Positions 12,055 through 25,383 of a stretch of DNA of 64,000 bases are shown here, piece by piece. A program made the translations under genes and the position numbers. The DNA comes from Dipetalonema caudispina (taxonomy: Eukaryota; Nematoda; Chromadorea; Rhabditida; Onchocercidae): the NCBI GenBank assembly GCA_013365325.1, contig JABVXV010000120.1:101037-165036 (forward strand), given 5' to 3'. Under the pieces are notes generated by a model, which was not told the origin of the DNA, ran no database searches, and was given only the letters and a program-made list of their open reading frames with translations. Each line of letters starts with the position of its first letter. Position 1 is the stretch's first letter.

Positions 12055-13607
12055 ATAATTTCATCTTTCCGGAAATTGAAAAAGTGATGAACAATTTATT
12101 GTGAGTTTTAATAGAGGTCAAACAAATCATTTCAATTTTTAAACTTTCTTGAAAATATTTGAAAAATTCTTTTATAATAATATATATCGTATGCATATCA
12201 TTGTAGTCATTTTTTGATTTTGAATTAAAATTAAAAAAAAATTGAACTATCTAACGATTACCTGAAAGGATTAACTTTTTCAATGTTTTGTAAGATGCAA
12301 TTTTGCCCGAATAAATAGTACAGCATTATGAAGAATGACTAATTATTAGATGAAAAGTGAATTAAATGCTTATTAATGAATTAATCTCTCTGAACATTGT
12401 AATTACTCGAATATACTTCAAATAGTTGGGAAGTAATTTTTGAAATGTAAAAGAACTAACAGACTCGTTTTCACGGTATAAATGACAAATTACATTATTG
12501 ATGATAGTAATTGAGCTATAACTAATTAATTAATCAAATAATCAATTGATTAAGTTAACATGTTATTGATAGGTGTACACATTGAAAAAACATATTTGAT
12601 CAAAAACAAGGAAAAAGAAAAAAAAAAGGAAGGAAACGAAGAATTAAAATGTTTTGAAAGAAATTGATTCGATAAAGTTAAAATGAAGTAAACAAAAGAA
12701 GGAATCGATAAAGTTAAAACAAAATTTTTCTCACATTCACTCAAATTATTTTGGTCATACTTTAGCAACAAAAACTTTTAGCTAATTTTATATTATCAAA
12801 TTTTAAATTATCCTAAATATTATTAGATGTGGAAAGATATTTTGACGATAAATTACATCCGTTGATAATTCATATGTACTTTTGTTGAAAATAACACAAA
12901 ATATTCATTGTGATTAAATAAAATTTCATCAAATATATTCATAAATATTTCGTTACAAATTTATCGATCGCTACATTGAATTTTTTCATTCTCAATATTT
13001 TTTGTTTGAAATATTTCATGACAAATTACAAACTGTCACAAAAAATGATATTATAGAATGTGTTTGCATAGTTGTAATAATTGTAAGATTACAAAAAATT
13101 TTTGCAAACCTTTAAAAAAAGTTGAAGAATTTGTTTGAAATATACTAATATGATATTATTATGTAATACGTATTATTTAAATTAAGAATTGTTGAACAAT
13201 TGATAGGTGCATATTTTTACATTGCTAAATAGTTATAAGAAAATGCTGTTAATTGCAAGCAATCTTTGAAATTTAAGAAAAAAAGAAAGTTTGATACAAA
13301 ATAAAAAGATAACAAACAATAATTTCTAATTTATATAACAAAAATTTTCAACGAAATTATATTTAATAATTTTATAGTATTTTAAAAGAGTGAAAAAAAA
13401 AAAAATAGTTTGACATTAAACAATTAAAACGTTATAATTGATGAACAGGTAATGATGACTAATTTATTATTTATTAATTAGACTTAAGAGTAACATAAAT
13501 TATTCAATAAATTATGTATTTTAACAGTAATGATCTTAATTACTTACAAGTTATCTTTTACGATAACTTTGTTATGTACAATTTATTTGTGCTTTATAAG
13601 CATTGAA
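12055..13607. other. intergenic spacer between TTL copy 4 and the TTL pseudogene
   Basis: AT-rich spacer with AATAAA at about 12310 as a possible end of copy 4. I see no coding region; the minus-strand open frames at 12008-12196 and 12550-12771 have no recognisable features. Confidence 0.55.
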
Positions 13608-15203
13608 ATGAAATTGTTGATGATATTTATGCTATTATTATTATTATCACAAATCAATGAGTTCATCATATTCGGTAAAGAACAACAGGTTACTTACTAT
13701 ATGGGGAGAAACTGAATACTTTAGATGTTGATATCAAATTTTGGAAAAAAGATATGAGTAAATTTCAAATTAATCTAATGAAAAAAGTTGATAACATTTA
13801 GTTAACTTAAAATTTCAATGGAATCTACTAGCATTTAATAATATTTTGGATAAAACATGAAAAAATATAATTCATCAAAATTTAATAAAAAAAAAAAAAA
13901 ATTTAGATATATTTACAATAATCATACTGATATATTTCATTTTTTATCATAAATATCAATGCTTTCTTTTTTTTCGTTTTTATTGAAAAATTTAAACAAA
14001 AAAAAAAAAAAAAAAGAACAATAAGTTATTATTTAACAATACATAACATATTTTCAATTTAATTTCATTTTTTGATAATAAATTGAATTCAACACGACTG
14101 AAACATAATGGTTTCTTTGAAATTAGTAGAAAAGAAAGAGAATTAGGTAATATTAAAGTATATCTAATTATCAAACATCACTGTTATCAAGGTAAAGTTA
14201 ATACGGTTTGTTTTTTTTTTTTTTTGTTTGATTTAATTCTCGTAATGATATTTAATTAATGTTAGACGTACTTTTGTTAATGGAACTTTTACCACTCGGA
14301 ATTGTTTTATTTGAATGACAAATTTTTGTTAAACGTATAGTGGAAAAGCTAATTTGACGAATGTGTACTATAAAATTTAGACATGGAAAAAATGTAAATT
14401 ATACTTTTGTAAAATTTTTACATTTTATTTTTTTGTTTCGTGAAATTTTTTTCATTGATAGTCCTCCTTATCATTGATAGCAATTATCGGTTAATGAGAA
14501 ATGAAGTAATTTATATTATAGTTTGAGCTTTATTATAGTATATTGTGCATGGTAGACGTCAAACTATTTTGCTTCTGATAGCTGTAGTGGTGATACGATA
14601 AGCTGTAGTATCAGTGAAATGACGGGTAAATTATTATCCTTTAATTTCTCATTTAAATTTCCTCCTAAAAGAACCTAAATATTAGTAAAAATTTATTACT
14701 GGAAAGATTGGCATTAATAAAATTTATTAATAGTATCAGTAAAAGGATGTATCATCCATTTAAAATCATTTCGGCAAAATTTAGTGTTTGGTAAATTTAA
14801 ATTCTCGTAATTTTTCAATAAATTAGTTTATTTTTATCTTTTATTTTTCGCATACTTATGTTATGATACAAACGGTTTACGTGAATTTTTGGTTACATGA
14901 TCTGAAGTTTTATTATTTTTCAATTCATCCTCAATAATTTAGTAATTATTCTTCTTTTAAATTAACGAAAGTTTGGAATTTTCGATAATGTGCATTTTCT
15001 TCGTTTAATTGCTCCAATATCCATTTTCTACAACATATGTCCAAATCAATCAATCAACATATTTCGTGAATTCTGATTAATCAATCGACATATTTCGTGA
15101 ATTCCGATTACAGAGATGCATCGTTATCGATCGATTTCCAATACCGTCAACGTCAATCAATAAAATTTACAATATGCGTATTATCAGTTTGACAATTCAT
15201 TAA
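13608..15203 (+). pseudogene. decayed transthyretin-like gene, copy 5
   Basis: All three TTL exons can be found in order, but broken. The exon 1 remnant (13608-13757) encodes a signal peptide MKLLMIFMLLLLLSQ and GKEQQVTYYMG; it then lacks the ELNC block and hits TGA at 13713. The family sequence LDVDIKFWKKDM resumes in another frame and ends at a normal-looking donor at 13758. The exon 2 remnant (about 14072-14205, 134 instead of 140 bases) gives FDNKLNSTRL and KVYLIIKHHC, but has no AG acceptor in front of it. The exon 3 remnant (15114-15203) reads RCIVIDRFPIPS, then NMRIISLTIH and a stop before the basic tail. The second intron has grown to about 0.9 kb. Two codons are missing in exon 2. 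Position and structure point to a duplicate of the neighbouring genes that has lost function. Confidence 0.85.
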
Positions 15204-16297
15204 AATACCCGGAAAAAAAATATGTAATATATTATCTGTAATCAAAGAAATGGATTAAAATATTTCATCTTTGTCGTTCTATTTCAATTTCCAATATTGC
15301 TTGTAAATTTTTTTTTTTTTTATCAATCAAAATTTTTTAGTTAAAACTTTTTTTATTAATGATAAAATTTCCACCAAAATCAATTCTATCAAAGTAAAAA
15401 TGTTAGTAAAAATACTTTTACTCAGTATTTCCATTAACATTGTGAATTTGCAAAATGAATTGAAATAAAAAAAAAAAAAAAAAGCTGGAAAATTCTTGAA
15501 AGCTTTTATTTATTTATTCACATATAGATTTATCATAATGTATGAGAGAGAATATCAATATAATTCTTAAAAAGGTCAAAATTTGGATAGTAATTAACTT
15601 AATGAGGACAAAAATTAATTTCACAATAAATCTTCAAAAAAGATTAGGGAAAATACGAGCGCCAACAAGTTATCATTCATTGCTTCGGACAAAAATATAT
15701 GTCAAATATATTTTAAAGAAATTTTCCTTTTTTTTTTTTTTTTTCATTTCTTATTTATTTATGAGTTGGATTGATAGGCGCTGTGAATGCTTCGGCTGTC
15801 ATTGGTCGATTTCTAAAAAAAAAAAAAAAATAAAATAAAATAAAAATCATACGTGAAAGAATATATGATCTAATTTGAACTAAAAATAATTAATGGAAAT
15901 TTCAAAACAAAAAAAAAAAAAGAGTGAAGCTGAAACATTGGTGAAAAATTTTTAAAAAACTATAAAAGATAGAAAAATAAGAGAAGTTGCAAAAAATGAA
16001 TTGAATTTATTACAAGCATTTGAAGATAGCTTAAGATAATTTATAATAATTAATAGGATAGAGTATGGCCAAATAAAAGGAAAAAAGAAAAAGCAAACGA
16101 TATTTAATATGAAGGAATTTGATATAGCTTGAAAAAAACAAAAAAAAAAAAAAAATCAAAAGCTTTGAAAGATTTTTAGTAATGCTAGAAAGAAGACAGA
16201 TAATATTTGTTAGATATTTGTTAATATATTTTTTCAAAAATTTAAAAATGAAAGCATTAAAGCTAAAATAATTGCTATGCTGACCCCTAATTTTAAT
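15204..16297. other. intergenic region between TTL array and LIM gene
   Basis: AT-rich sequence rich in A- and T-runs, lying between the + strand TTL array and the 3' end of the - strand LIM gene. Nothing beyond a very weak signal-peptide-like stretch near 15765-15815 is visible (see rejected items). Confidence 0.5.
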
Positions 16298-18435
16298 TCA
16301 TTTATTGGCAAATCTTGAACCATCATCCATTGTTAAAGCACCAGCACCCAAGCCAAAACCAACACCTTTTGGGCCAAATTTTCGACCGTGACATTGTTTG
16401 CAGTATAATTCAGCTTCATGTGGTGCAACATTTGTCGAATCCAACAATTTGTTACACAATTCTGTAATTCGATGATAACAGAAGAAGAAAAAACTGCTGG
16501 GGAAAAAAAAAAAAGTTGGTAATGAGGTAAATGTGTAATCGATATCCAAATTGCAACGATAATCTTAAAATTGATATGAATTTTATGATGTATAAATGTA
16601 ATCATTTCAAATGTTGATCAGCAAAAGATATTTTCTTTCATTACAAATTTGATGTTACATTTTCATTTCTAATGATCGACAATATTTGTGCAAAAAAAAA
16701 AAAAAGCTTTTTAGATCTATCATATAGGTATTCCAATTAGTCTAATAGCTTTTCTTTTTTTTCAAAAAAAAAAAAAAAAGTTCAATAAATGTTGCTACCT
16801 AATTTGTTAGTTATACAACATGCATTTAGCTAGAAGAGTGGATTTTAGTATCGGCAAAAAGTATGAGAAGATGTGGAAATATGAAATTTTTCCAAATTAC
16901 ATCATTTGATATATTTCTATTGATTGATTGTTTAAAATTTAACTTCATCTTTTTCTTCCTTCATCAAATAAATGATGATTTTTTGTTAGCTGTGTAAGTA
17001 TTTGTAACATTCCTTACTCTTTTTTTCTTTTTCCTTTTTCCTTTCTTTTTTTTTTTTTTTTTTAGTTTATTTTCATTTTTTGTTTTCTTTAAAAAAAAAA
17101 TACACACACACATACACACAAATAGTAATAAAAGTTATAATAATTAATGCAAAAAAAAAAAATTAATGTAAAAGGTTAAAAAATAAAATGAATTTCAAGA
17201 AGTGATCGAGCAATCCAACGATAATTTATCATTAAAAAAAAAAAAAAAAACAAAAAACAAAAAATTGGACTAATGACTAACGTCATTTCCACTTCGGTAT
17301 TTCCGAAATGTTCTCCGGTATCCATAGTTAATGCACCGGCACCTATTCCAAAACCGATCCCTTTAGGACCATATTTTCGACTGTGACATTGTTTACAATA
17401 TAATTCATCATGATGTTCACAACAATTGGTTGAGTCAAGTAATTTGTTACACATAGCTGTAAATGATTGTTAAAAGATAAGGATATTATGATAACTGATA
17501 CAGATAACTGAACAATTAATTATGGATTGGTTAGCCTTAGATTAGTTATCAAATTCATTTAGGCATATTTTCACATTTTCATTTCACGCATTCATCAATA
17601 TTTCAAATGATATCAATGTAAACAATTAAATTCATTAATATTTTTCATCTTTTGAATTTCAAAAAATTCATCCTTGATCAATATTTGGTCAGAAATTGTT
17701 CTCAAAATTTTTCTCTTCAAATTCATTGATAAGCTAAGATAAGCTTCTTTTCTTCCTAATTCAGTCAATACTATGCAGCCAAGTAAGTTATTTACTCTCC
17801 TAAATTTCCAGGCTTATTAAAAAAAAAAAGTATTATCATAGGGAGCCAAAAAAAAAAAAAAAAAACTGTCAAATTGTGTTATTAATTTAAAGATTACAAA
17901 AATTACTACTAAAATTACGAAATAATTTTAGCATGGAAAAAAAAAACAGATGGGAATTTTATCAGGACTTAAAATAAAATCAGAATTAAGCTAAGACAAA
18001 CAATAATTTGGTATGACCTTAGCAATCTTCAATCTTCCTTGTAACAAAATATCTTTTTGTTTTTTTTTTTTTTAAATCTTTCCATGTATTTTTTTTAAAT
18101 GAATTTTATTTCGTAATTAAATACAGCAATTATTTAATTTAATTGTAAAATTTAACACAAATAATTTGTTAATTTCAATTATCATGCAATATCATATAAG
18201 CTCACAAAATTAATTATTATTACTTCATGTGTTATATTAAGACAACATTTTTTTCTTTGCAACTAGCAAAAATAATAAGGTCAAAAGTTAATTAATTGAA
18301 ATTAATGAAAAGAAACTAACCACATTTGAAGCAAAATTTATGCCATTTATAACCACCAGCATTCATTTCCTCTGCAGCATACACTGATTTACCACATTTT
18401 GGACATTTTGGATGCTCCACTGGTTTAAATGGCAT
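16298..18435 (-). CDS. muscle LIM protein (MLP/CRP type) with alternative second exons
   Basis: Single LIM domain adaptor of muscle. Exon 1 (18435-18321) encodes [20 protein letters not shown], the conserved start of MLP/CRP proteins, through HKFCFKCG. Two alternative second exons follow in the same phase. Exon 2b (17456-about 17282) encodes [20 protein letters not shown]. Exon 2a (16461-16298) encodes [20 protein letters not shown] and ends in ANK plus stop. Each supplies the second zinc finger (CNKLLDS, YCKQCH) and the glycine-rich [23 protein letters not shown] tail. Exon 1 plus 2a gives 92 aa, the length of insect Mlp60A. Exon 2b has a GTTAGT donor at 17281 with phase 2, so it is out of phase with 2a; joining them would end after four more codons. 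In muscle, such proteins bind alpha-actinin and actin at Z-discs or dense bodies (family knowledge). Confidence 0.92.
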
Positions 18436-21400
18436 TTTTTTTTTTCTTTTTGACACTTTATTATAGCCTGTTTTTCTTGGAGAAAAAAAACTGCTAAAAT
18501 TATGCAAATATTTGTAAATTAATAAATACAATAACGTTTTTATACTTTTTCATACTACCAATTTCACTGTAAAAAGACGATTTTTTTAAAAAAAATGCAG
18601 GAAAAAAAAACTTGAAAAATAAAACTTAATCAATGATTTGCTAATAATTTCAGTAAAATTCTTAACATTCTTTTCTTTTCACTTCAAGAAAACTTCTCTT
18701 CCTTATCGATTTAAAACTTCTCAATAAAGATGATTGAATTCATTTTTGTAAAATTAAGAGAAGTAAACTAAAAAAAAAAAAAAAAAAGGATGGAAATATT
18801 TTAAACTTGTCGCAATATCAAAACGTTACTGATATTTTAAATTTGAAAGCAATTTGCAAAAAAATGAATGGCATGAAGTTGTTGTTGCTAAATTGATTTT
18901 TAAACAACAGTTAAGTACTTTAGCACTAATCCATTCATCGATCATCGTCAATACTTTTCAATTTCCTACTTTTTTTTTCCCTCCCCCCCTCCCAACGAAA
19001 AGCTATTTGAAAAAGGATAAAACAATTAAGAACAATCATCATAAACATGAATAATTAGAAAATTAATGTAATGACTAAAATAATTATTAGCTGAGTTAAG
19101 CTTTGATAATGATATTGCTAATTTTACTAAGTAACTGTTTTTCGCTAAGTGTAAATATTTCAAATCTATCAAGAAATTTTCATCAATTAGTTAATAAATA
19201 ACATGAAATTAGCAATATTATGCTAAATAATAAATCATTTGTTACTATGAAATAATTTCTTCGGTATATTACATTCCGGAAAGTTTCCGAAAAATATCCG
19301 ATGATTTCTAATGAAGCATATATATTACGAGAAGAATCAGGAAATATTAGCTGAGCGATATATAAATTTAATTTTCCGGTTTAAAACTTATGATTCTTCT
19401 CTCTTCCTGTATCTCTATCAAATTATTCTGTATGTGAACGATTCGATTCGATCAATTAATTGTAAAATTGAAGAAAAATTAATATAGCAAAAATTTTTTT
19501 TTTTTGCTTGAAAAACTTTTGAAGAAATTATTGCAATAAAAACATCATGGAAACATGTTACTTTGCGTTAATACCTAAATTCTTGATCGAATAAGTAATA
19601 ACTAATTGGAACTTATTCAAAAATAGTACAGAACTACAAAAACTCGATCATCATAATTATTCGTTTATGAAGAACAATTTTGAAATCATATAGGATTTAG
19701 TTTGATTTAGATAGATGAGTTAGCTGTTGCTAAGTTGACAGAAATGAAGACTATGACAGTTAGCAGCAGTAGAACTATCGCTGATCATTAAAAAGTAAAC
19801 AAATCACAAAAATCACGATAGGAGTAAAAGACACGATCTATTTGATTCTTGTCGGATTCAACTTGTTATACCTCTTTCCTACTTCTTGTTGAATTTACTT
19901 CGATAACTATCGGATAGTATAGCATTTGAAAAATGTGCAGTTAGTGGAAGAATGTAAGAGAAGAAGTGATGATACAATAATGGATCGAGATTGTATTTTC
20001 TTTTTGATGATCGAACACAGTAACGATAGATAGGAAAAAAAAATAAATCAATCTGCTCAGTTTATGTAAAATATTGTTTGAAAGAAGGAAAAAAGATGAA
20101 AAGAAAATAAATAAAAATAATGAAATACTTATAGAATGCTAAATAGTTTAAAATAAAAAATTTAATATCAGTAATGATAATAAATATAAAGATAATTATT
20201 ATAAAGATAGCATGTGAAATTAATTCGGAGATTAAAATGAAATGTTGAAAAACTAATGCCAAGAAATAGCGGGAAATTTGTCTATTCAAATGTTTTTAGA
20301 ACATAATTATTAATAAATATATCACAATTCAAATAACACATTTGAGTCTAATTAAAATTTAATAAATCAATAATTGCCTGATTGCTGAAATAATAAGATG
20401 CAAAAATTGATTAGGAAAATCAAAAGAATAGATTATAGGCTTTATTTAACCTAATTCATCTAAATCTTTAATTTACTCTAATGAAAATGATGAATTTGTT
20501 AAGTCAAAGGTATCATCCCATTTGTTTTCTTGGATAAAATCTAAAATTGTTGATGATGATGATGATGATGATGAAGCATTTAACTTTGAACTTTGAACCA
20601 AAAATATATCTTTCAGCAGTAAAATGAAAAAAAAAAGGGAGAAAAAGTAGCTTGATCATTCAATCATTTTTCATTAACATTTAAAGCATTTGTTATCAAT
20701 TAATAATAATACTTGCAAATTGTAAATTTTATAGAAGATATTTTAAATTCTGAAAAATTTCATTTTCATTACTAAAATTAAGTTGAAAATAAAACAAGCT
20801 ATCTCTCGTTAAAAAGGAAGGAATCGACTAACCATCATCCAATTTCCAATTCATTACATTAGCTCGAGAAGCTATTAAGCTATTTGCAGTAAAGCTAGCT
20901 GTAAAGCATTCAATTTCCTCCTTTTTCACCATCTCCTCTCATCATTTTCAAAATGCTTTATCACATCTATATGATACTATTGATCTATTACTTACCTATT
21001 ATATCAATATTTAAAACTCATCACTTAACAATTCAACTATCATCATCACTTCCTTCCGTTACAACAGACGCCGATCGGAGATTGTTGTAGTACATTAATG
21101 ATTAATTAACACAAATGTTTGCTAATTCATCAGATATATGTATGTATATATAGTGTAATTAATAATATTTATGAAAAATTTAATGAAAATTAAGCATCAA
21201 GGAATAACTTTCAAACATTTTTTCTACTTTAGATTTTTTTTTCTTTTTTTTCTAAAGGAAAAATTTGAATTTAAAAGAAAATTTTTTTTATCCATCACTT
21301 TCCTTTTTATTCCATCATCAAATTCAAATAAAACTTTAATTTGAACATCTTAATCCATTACTTTTTTTTATTACTCGATCAAAATAACAATAAATCATCA

Positions 21401-21779
21401 TTCTAATTACGATTATTTGCCGTTGTTGATCGTAAATTAGTCAAATCTTTCAACAGTTCCCATTACTGATTGATAGTAGTTGTATCGCAATAGTAATTGA
21501 AAATAATATTAGAAGGAAGGAGTTAAATTAATTCAGACAATTTTCTTTATCTCGAGACTAATCACAATCATTCATTTAACTAATCAATCGATAATCTCAA
21601 ATTTATCATATTGATTAAACTATGCCTATATATTTCTAATTTATAGAAAATTTAAATGTAAGAAAATATTATGGAAAAAAAAAACCATTCACTTTTATCT
21701 TTGTAATTTGTTCTATTTTCAAATAATTTATTTATTTAACAAAAAAAAAAAAAAAAAAAAAAAGGAAGCAAAGAAAAAA
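18436..21779. other. intergenic region upstream of the LIM gene
   Basis: A 3.3-kb AT-rich region between the LIM gene start and the 3' end of dolichol kinase, both on the minus strand. It should hold the LIM promoter and the DOLK 3' end. A seven-unit GAT repeat lies at about 20550-20575 and an A-run of about 24 at 21740-21763. I see no coding region; the 20062-20289 frame is low-complexity Phe/Ile. Confidence 0.55.
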
Positions 21780-23715
21780 TTAAAATAAAATAAAATAAGC
21801 TATCACAGGTAAAATAATATTATCCATGGTTGATAATATTGCTTCAAAAAGAGCACATAAAATTGAGCAAAATAATATCCAAAGTAATTGATACATTCCA
21901 ATATCATATTTTAAATAACAGAAACATGTTACAATGGAATAGATAAATTGGCCAACAACAAATGCAACACTTCCTTCCACTGTTTTTTGTGATTTTGGCC
22001 AATGTAAACGTCCATATTGTGAACCAATAATTGCTGATAAACTATCACCAATACCAACTGTAGCAACACCAGCAAAATGATATAAATGACGATATTCTGT
22101 AGATGTAATTCTTTTTTATTTACTTATTGATTAATTGTTTACTTTCTTTTTTCTCTTCTTTTTTTTTTTTTTTTTTAACCTTCTTGTATCCTACTTCACA
22201 TTGATATTTTAGCGTAAGATAGAAGTTTTATCAATTCGTATCTATTTTGAAAAATTGCAATTATCCTATGCAAAATTCTCTATTCTACTATATAAAATAT
22301 AACAATAAATCTTTTTCGAAAAAAATAAAGTAGGAATTTCGAAAAAAAATTGAGGGAAAAAAAAAAGAAATTCAAAGTTTAGTTAATTAAATTAAATTTC
22401 CAGCATATTTTTTATGCACAGAGAAAAATAATTGCTAAATAATATTACAAAAAATTAAAGTTATCTGAATAATAAGTGTAGCATATATTTTTGACTTTCT
22501 AAAAAATTCTCACAATTCTGAAAAAAAAAAAAAAAAAAAAAGAAAAACGATGAAATAATGAATTTGAAATAAAATGTCATACCGTTATTAGAGATTGGTG
22601 AAAGGTAAAGTGGCAAAAATATTCCAGCTAATAGATAAATGGGTGTTAAGATAAGTTCCGGTGTATCTTGTTTATCGATAAAAATCAATAACCAATTATT
22701 CAGATAGGTTGACCATGGTGATACACATTTGGAACGGAAAACCTAAAATGGGGAAAAAAAAATGTGAATAATTAGTAAATAAGCAATTCTAATTAGATAT
22801 GAAAGTAAGTATTTTTATAACAGTAATTATGTAAATTCTTTGAATGAGAAATTCAAAGGAGAGCTAAATAATTATAATATTTCATAAAAATATTATGAAA
22901 GAATTGTATCTTTCTTCAACAAGTAATACTTTCTCAATATTTGATATGAACAATACGACTAAGTAATTATCAATTAGTAAAATATAATGATTCTTGAATA
23001 TATCCACGAAAAATTTTTACGGAAAATTAAAAGTCATAATTCTTAACAGAAAATTCAAACAATAAGCTCACCTCGATGATTACAAAAATACAAAGCATTA
23101 ACCAAGCAAAAAGCCAAATTAACTCAAAATCATATTGAATACCGGTTATACAAATTAGTGAAACTGTAAGGTGGAAAAATTTTCGATGAATAGTTGAGCT
23201 ATGCGATGAATGATTGACGATAATGCAGAATATCAACGATGCAAAGATACATATCCAATAAAATAACAGCAAGTAATATCTTAAAAATTTGAAATTTAAT
23301 CTTAATTCTAATTGCAATTTTTTTAAGACATCAATTATCCATATCCATGATATTTTCAATTCTGGATAAAATGAATGAATGTTCTTATCAAATTTAATTA
23401 TAACCATTTCATCTTTTTCTTTCTTTCTTTCTTTCTTTCACTGATAACTTATGAATTAACTAAATTAATCATTGACAAACTTTACCTTTGATCCGTTCCA
23501 TCAAAAATTCGTTTGTAAAATAATATAGGTAAATCGGGAAGGTGTACATCAAGTAGAAGTGAATAAAGATAAAGAGAAGATGAAACTGTGATGATAAATA
23601 AAAAATTAATGTATATCGAATTTCGTCTCATTCTTGTAGCCAAAAGTGCAAATAAAATTGTCGCAGCAACAGCAATTTCGACGAGTATCCGATCGGCATC
23701 CTTTTGCTTCCACAT
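21780..23715 (-). CDS. dolk: dolichol kinase (DOLK)
   Basis: CTP-dependent kinase of the ER membrane that makes dolichyl phosphate, the lipid carrier for N-glycosylation and related pathways. Exons are 23715-23486, about 23426-23072, 22742-22583 and 22096-21780, giving about 353 aa. Many hydrophobic segments are visible. The family landmarks appear in order: HRKFFHLTVSLI in exon 2, then TPIYLLAGIFLPL in exon 3, then GVATVGIGDSLSAIIGSQYG and WPKSQKTVEGS in exon 4, the CTP-binding block (Gly265-Asp266 and Lys286-Gly290 in this model). The C-terminal MDNIILP matches human IDNLLLP. The acceptor of exon 2 lies in a GAAA repeat and is uncertain. The protein is shorter than human DOLK (about 538 aa): the C-terminal half is complete, but 150-180 N-terminal residues are missing or in unrecognised upstream exons. 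An in-frame TGA precedes the chosen ATG. Confidence 0.92.
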
Positions 23716-25383
23716 AACAAATATTTCTCAACAATTTCAATCTTCCAATGCAAAAATTAAAATAAGCTTAATTCTTGAGAAGAAAAAAAAAAAAAAACAA
23801 TAAACCAAAATATCATTTAATTCTCCGAAAAAAAGTTAACAATACAAAAGAATTCTGAAAATTTAAATCAAATAATTATGCTAGAATTGAATGAGTTGTA
23901 TTCCCTATTTTTGTGAGATGCAAATGCAAATAACCCAGAAAAAGAGCATGAGGATTTCGTGTCAATTAAAATCGATAATTTCCAATCAATAATTACCAAA
24001 AAATGTTACCTGAATACAACTCAAAAATCAATCTAACCAATCAAATGAATAATTAAATCATCAGAAAATGAATAAATAATTTTACTCAATACCCGTAGGG
24101 TAACGATTTATGTAGTAAGAGTAACATATGTATTACTTTTGAAAGAAGATTACAGGCTTGTATTTACTCATTATTGGGTTGTGCAAAGATAATTTTTAAA
24201 TTTTGAATTTCAATTTCTTCCAAAAATTTTGACCACTATCGCTCGTTTAACTATCCCAAATTCTTCGATCCATATCACCTCCAGAATACTTCATGATATT
24301 TTTTTTTTGTTTACAAAACTTGCATTGTCTTCAGAACACTATGAGATAATAAATTTTGTTTATGCGAATCATCAATAATACACATATGATAGTACTTAGA
24401 AGTGTTATTTCAAAATAAAATTGATCAAATTAAAATTTACTTCTTTCTCTTGCTACAAATGTAGGTAACACGTATCGATTCACTTTTTTTTCTTTTTTTT
24501 TTTTTTTTTTACTATACTGTATTGCATCATTTTGAAATTTTAGGTTGATGAAATGATGATATTTATGTAGGAATAAAGAATTCCGAAGAAATATAGATTA
24601 CATCGAATTACCATATAGTTATCGCAAAATATTAACAGAAGTTTCCGATGGGAATTTGAAAAAAAAAAAAAAAAAATACGATAAATAATGAAGTCTAATG
24701 AGTTTCGATGAAAAACAAGGAAAAAAAAAAAAACCTCGTACCACATTACCAAATGTAACAAGGAGCATAAATAATAAAGCACAGATAGAAGAAGGCAATG
24801 CATAAATAAATTAAGATGATTGTTATATGACAATTTAGTGATAAAGTGAAATAGGAATAAGTGATTAAAATATCAGATAAATAGCAATAAGGCAGTAATA
24901 CCAGGTCTAAATGTCACAACAACACTTCTCTAAAAGTTATATGAAATTAAATACTACATCCAATGATTGTCAACGGTTTATTTAACAAGTTGTTTTACCA
25001 GTAATTAACAACAAATCAAATAAGAGCAAATCGTAAACTCTTACTACAAAATCTACTTGCAGTTATGTATGGAGGGAAGTTGCTTCAGGAAAAGCACGAA
25101 GAGAATTTTCAGAAAACAGGATGGCAATATCAGTTAAAGTGTTAACGGTTTATTTATAAAAACAAAATTAGCAAAACGATTAGATATCATAATTGCATAT
25201 TAACCACTGGAAAGTAGGAGAATTTAAAGTCTTGAATTTAGGCAGTTGATATAGCTTTGAAGAAGTTTTAGAAAAGCCCTGCAACAGGCATTTCAATAAA
25301 AGCTCCACAAATCATACATAAGATAGGAAGGTAACAAAACCATCAATGATAAATGCGCAATTCTAAGTCACTTAAACTGTCAT
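23716..25383. other. intergenic region between dolichol kinase and the PCM1-like gene
   Basis: AT-rich 1.7 kb. A minus-strand hydrophobic open frame at 24540-24833 might be an upstream membrane exon of dolichol kinase but has no homology I can see. The part next to 25384 should be the 3' UTR of the PCM1-like gene; TTTATT (AATAAA on the minus strand) occurs near 25151 and 24977. Confidence 0.5.

Noticed and set aside
15765..15815. stretch reading VGLIGAVNASAVIGRF, similar to a TTL signal-peptide end
   Set aside because: Too short, no start codon, donor or following TTL exon. It may be chance or a relic of a sixth copy, but it cannot be supported.
24540..24833. 97-codon hydrophobic minus-strand open frame
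   Set aside because: Largely Phe/Ile/Leu from T-runs. It might be an upstream membrane exon of dolichol kinase, but no acceptor joins it in phase, so it is not annotated as coding.
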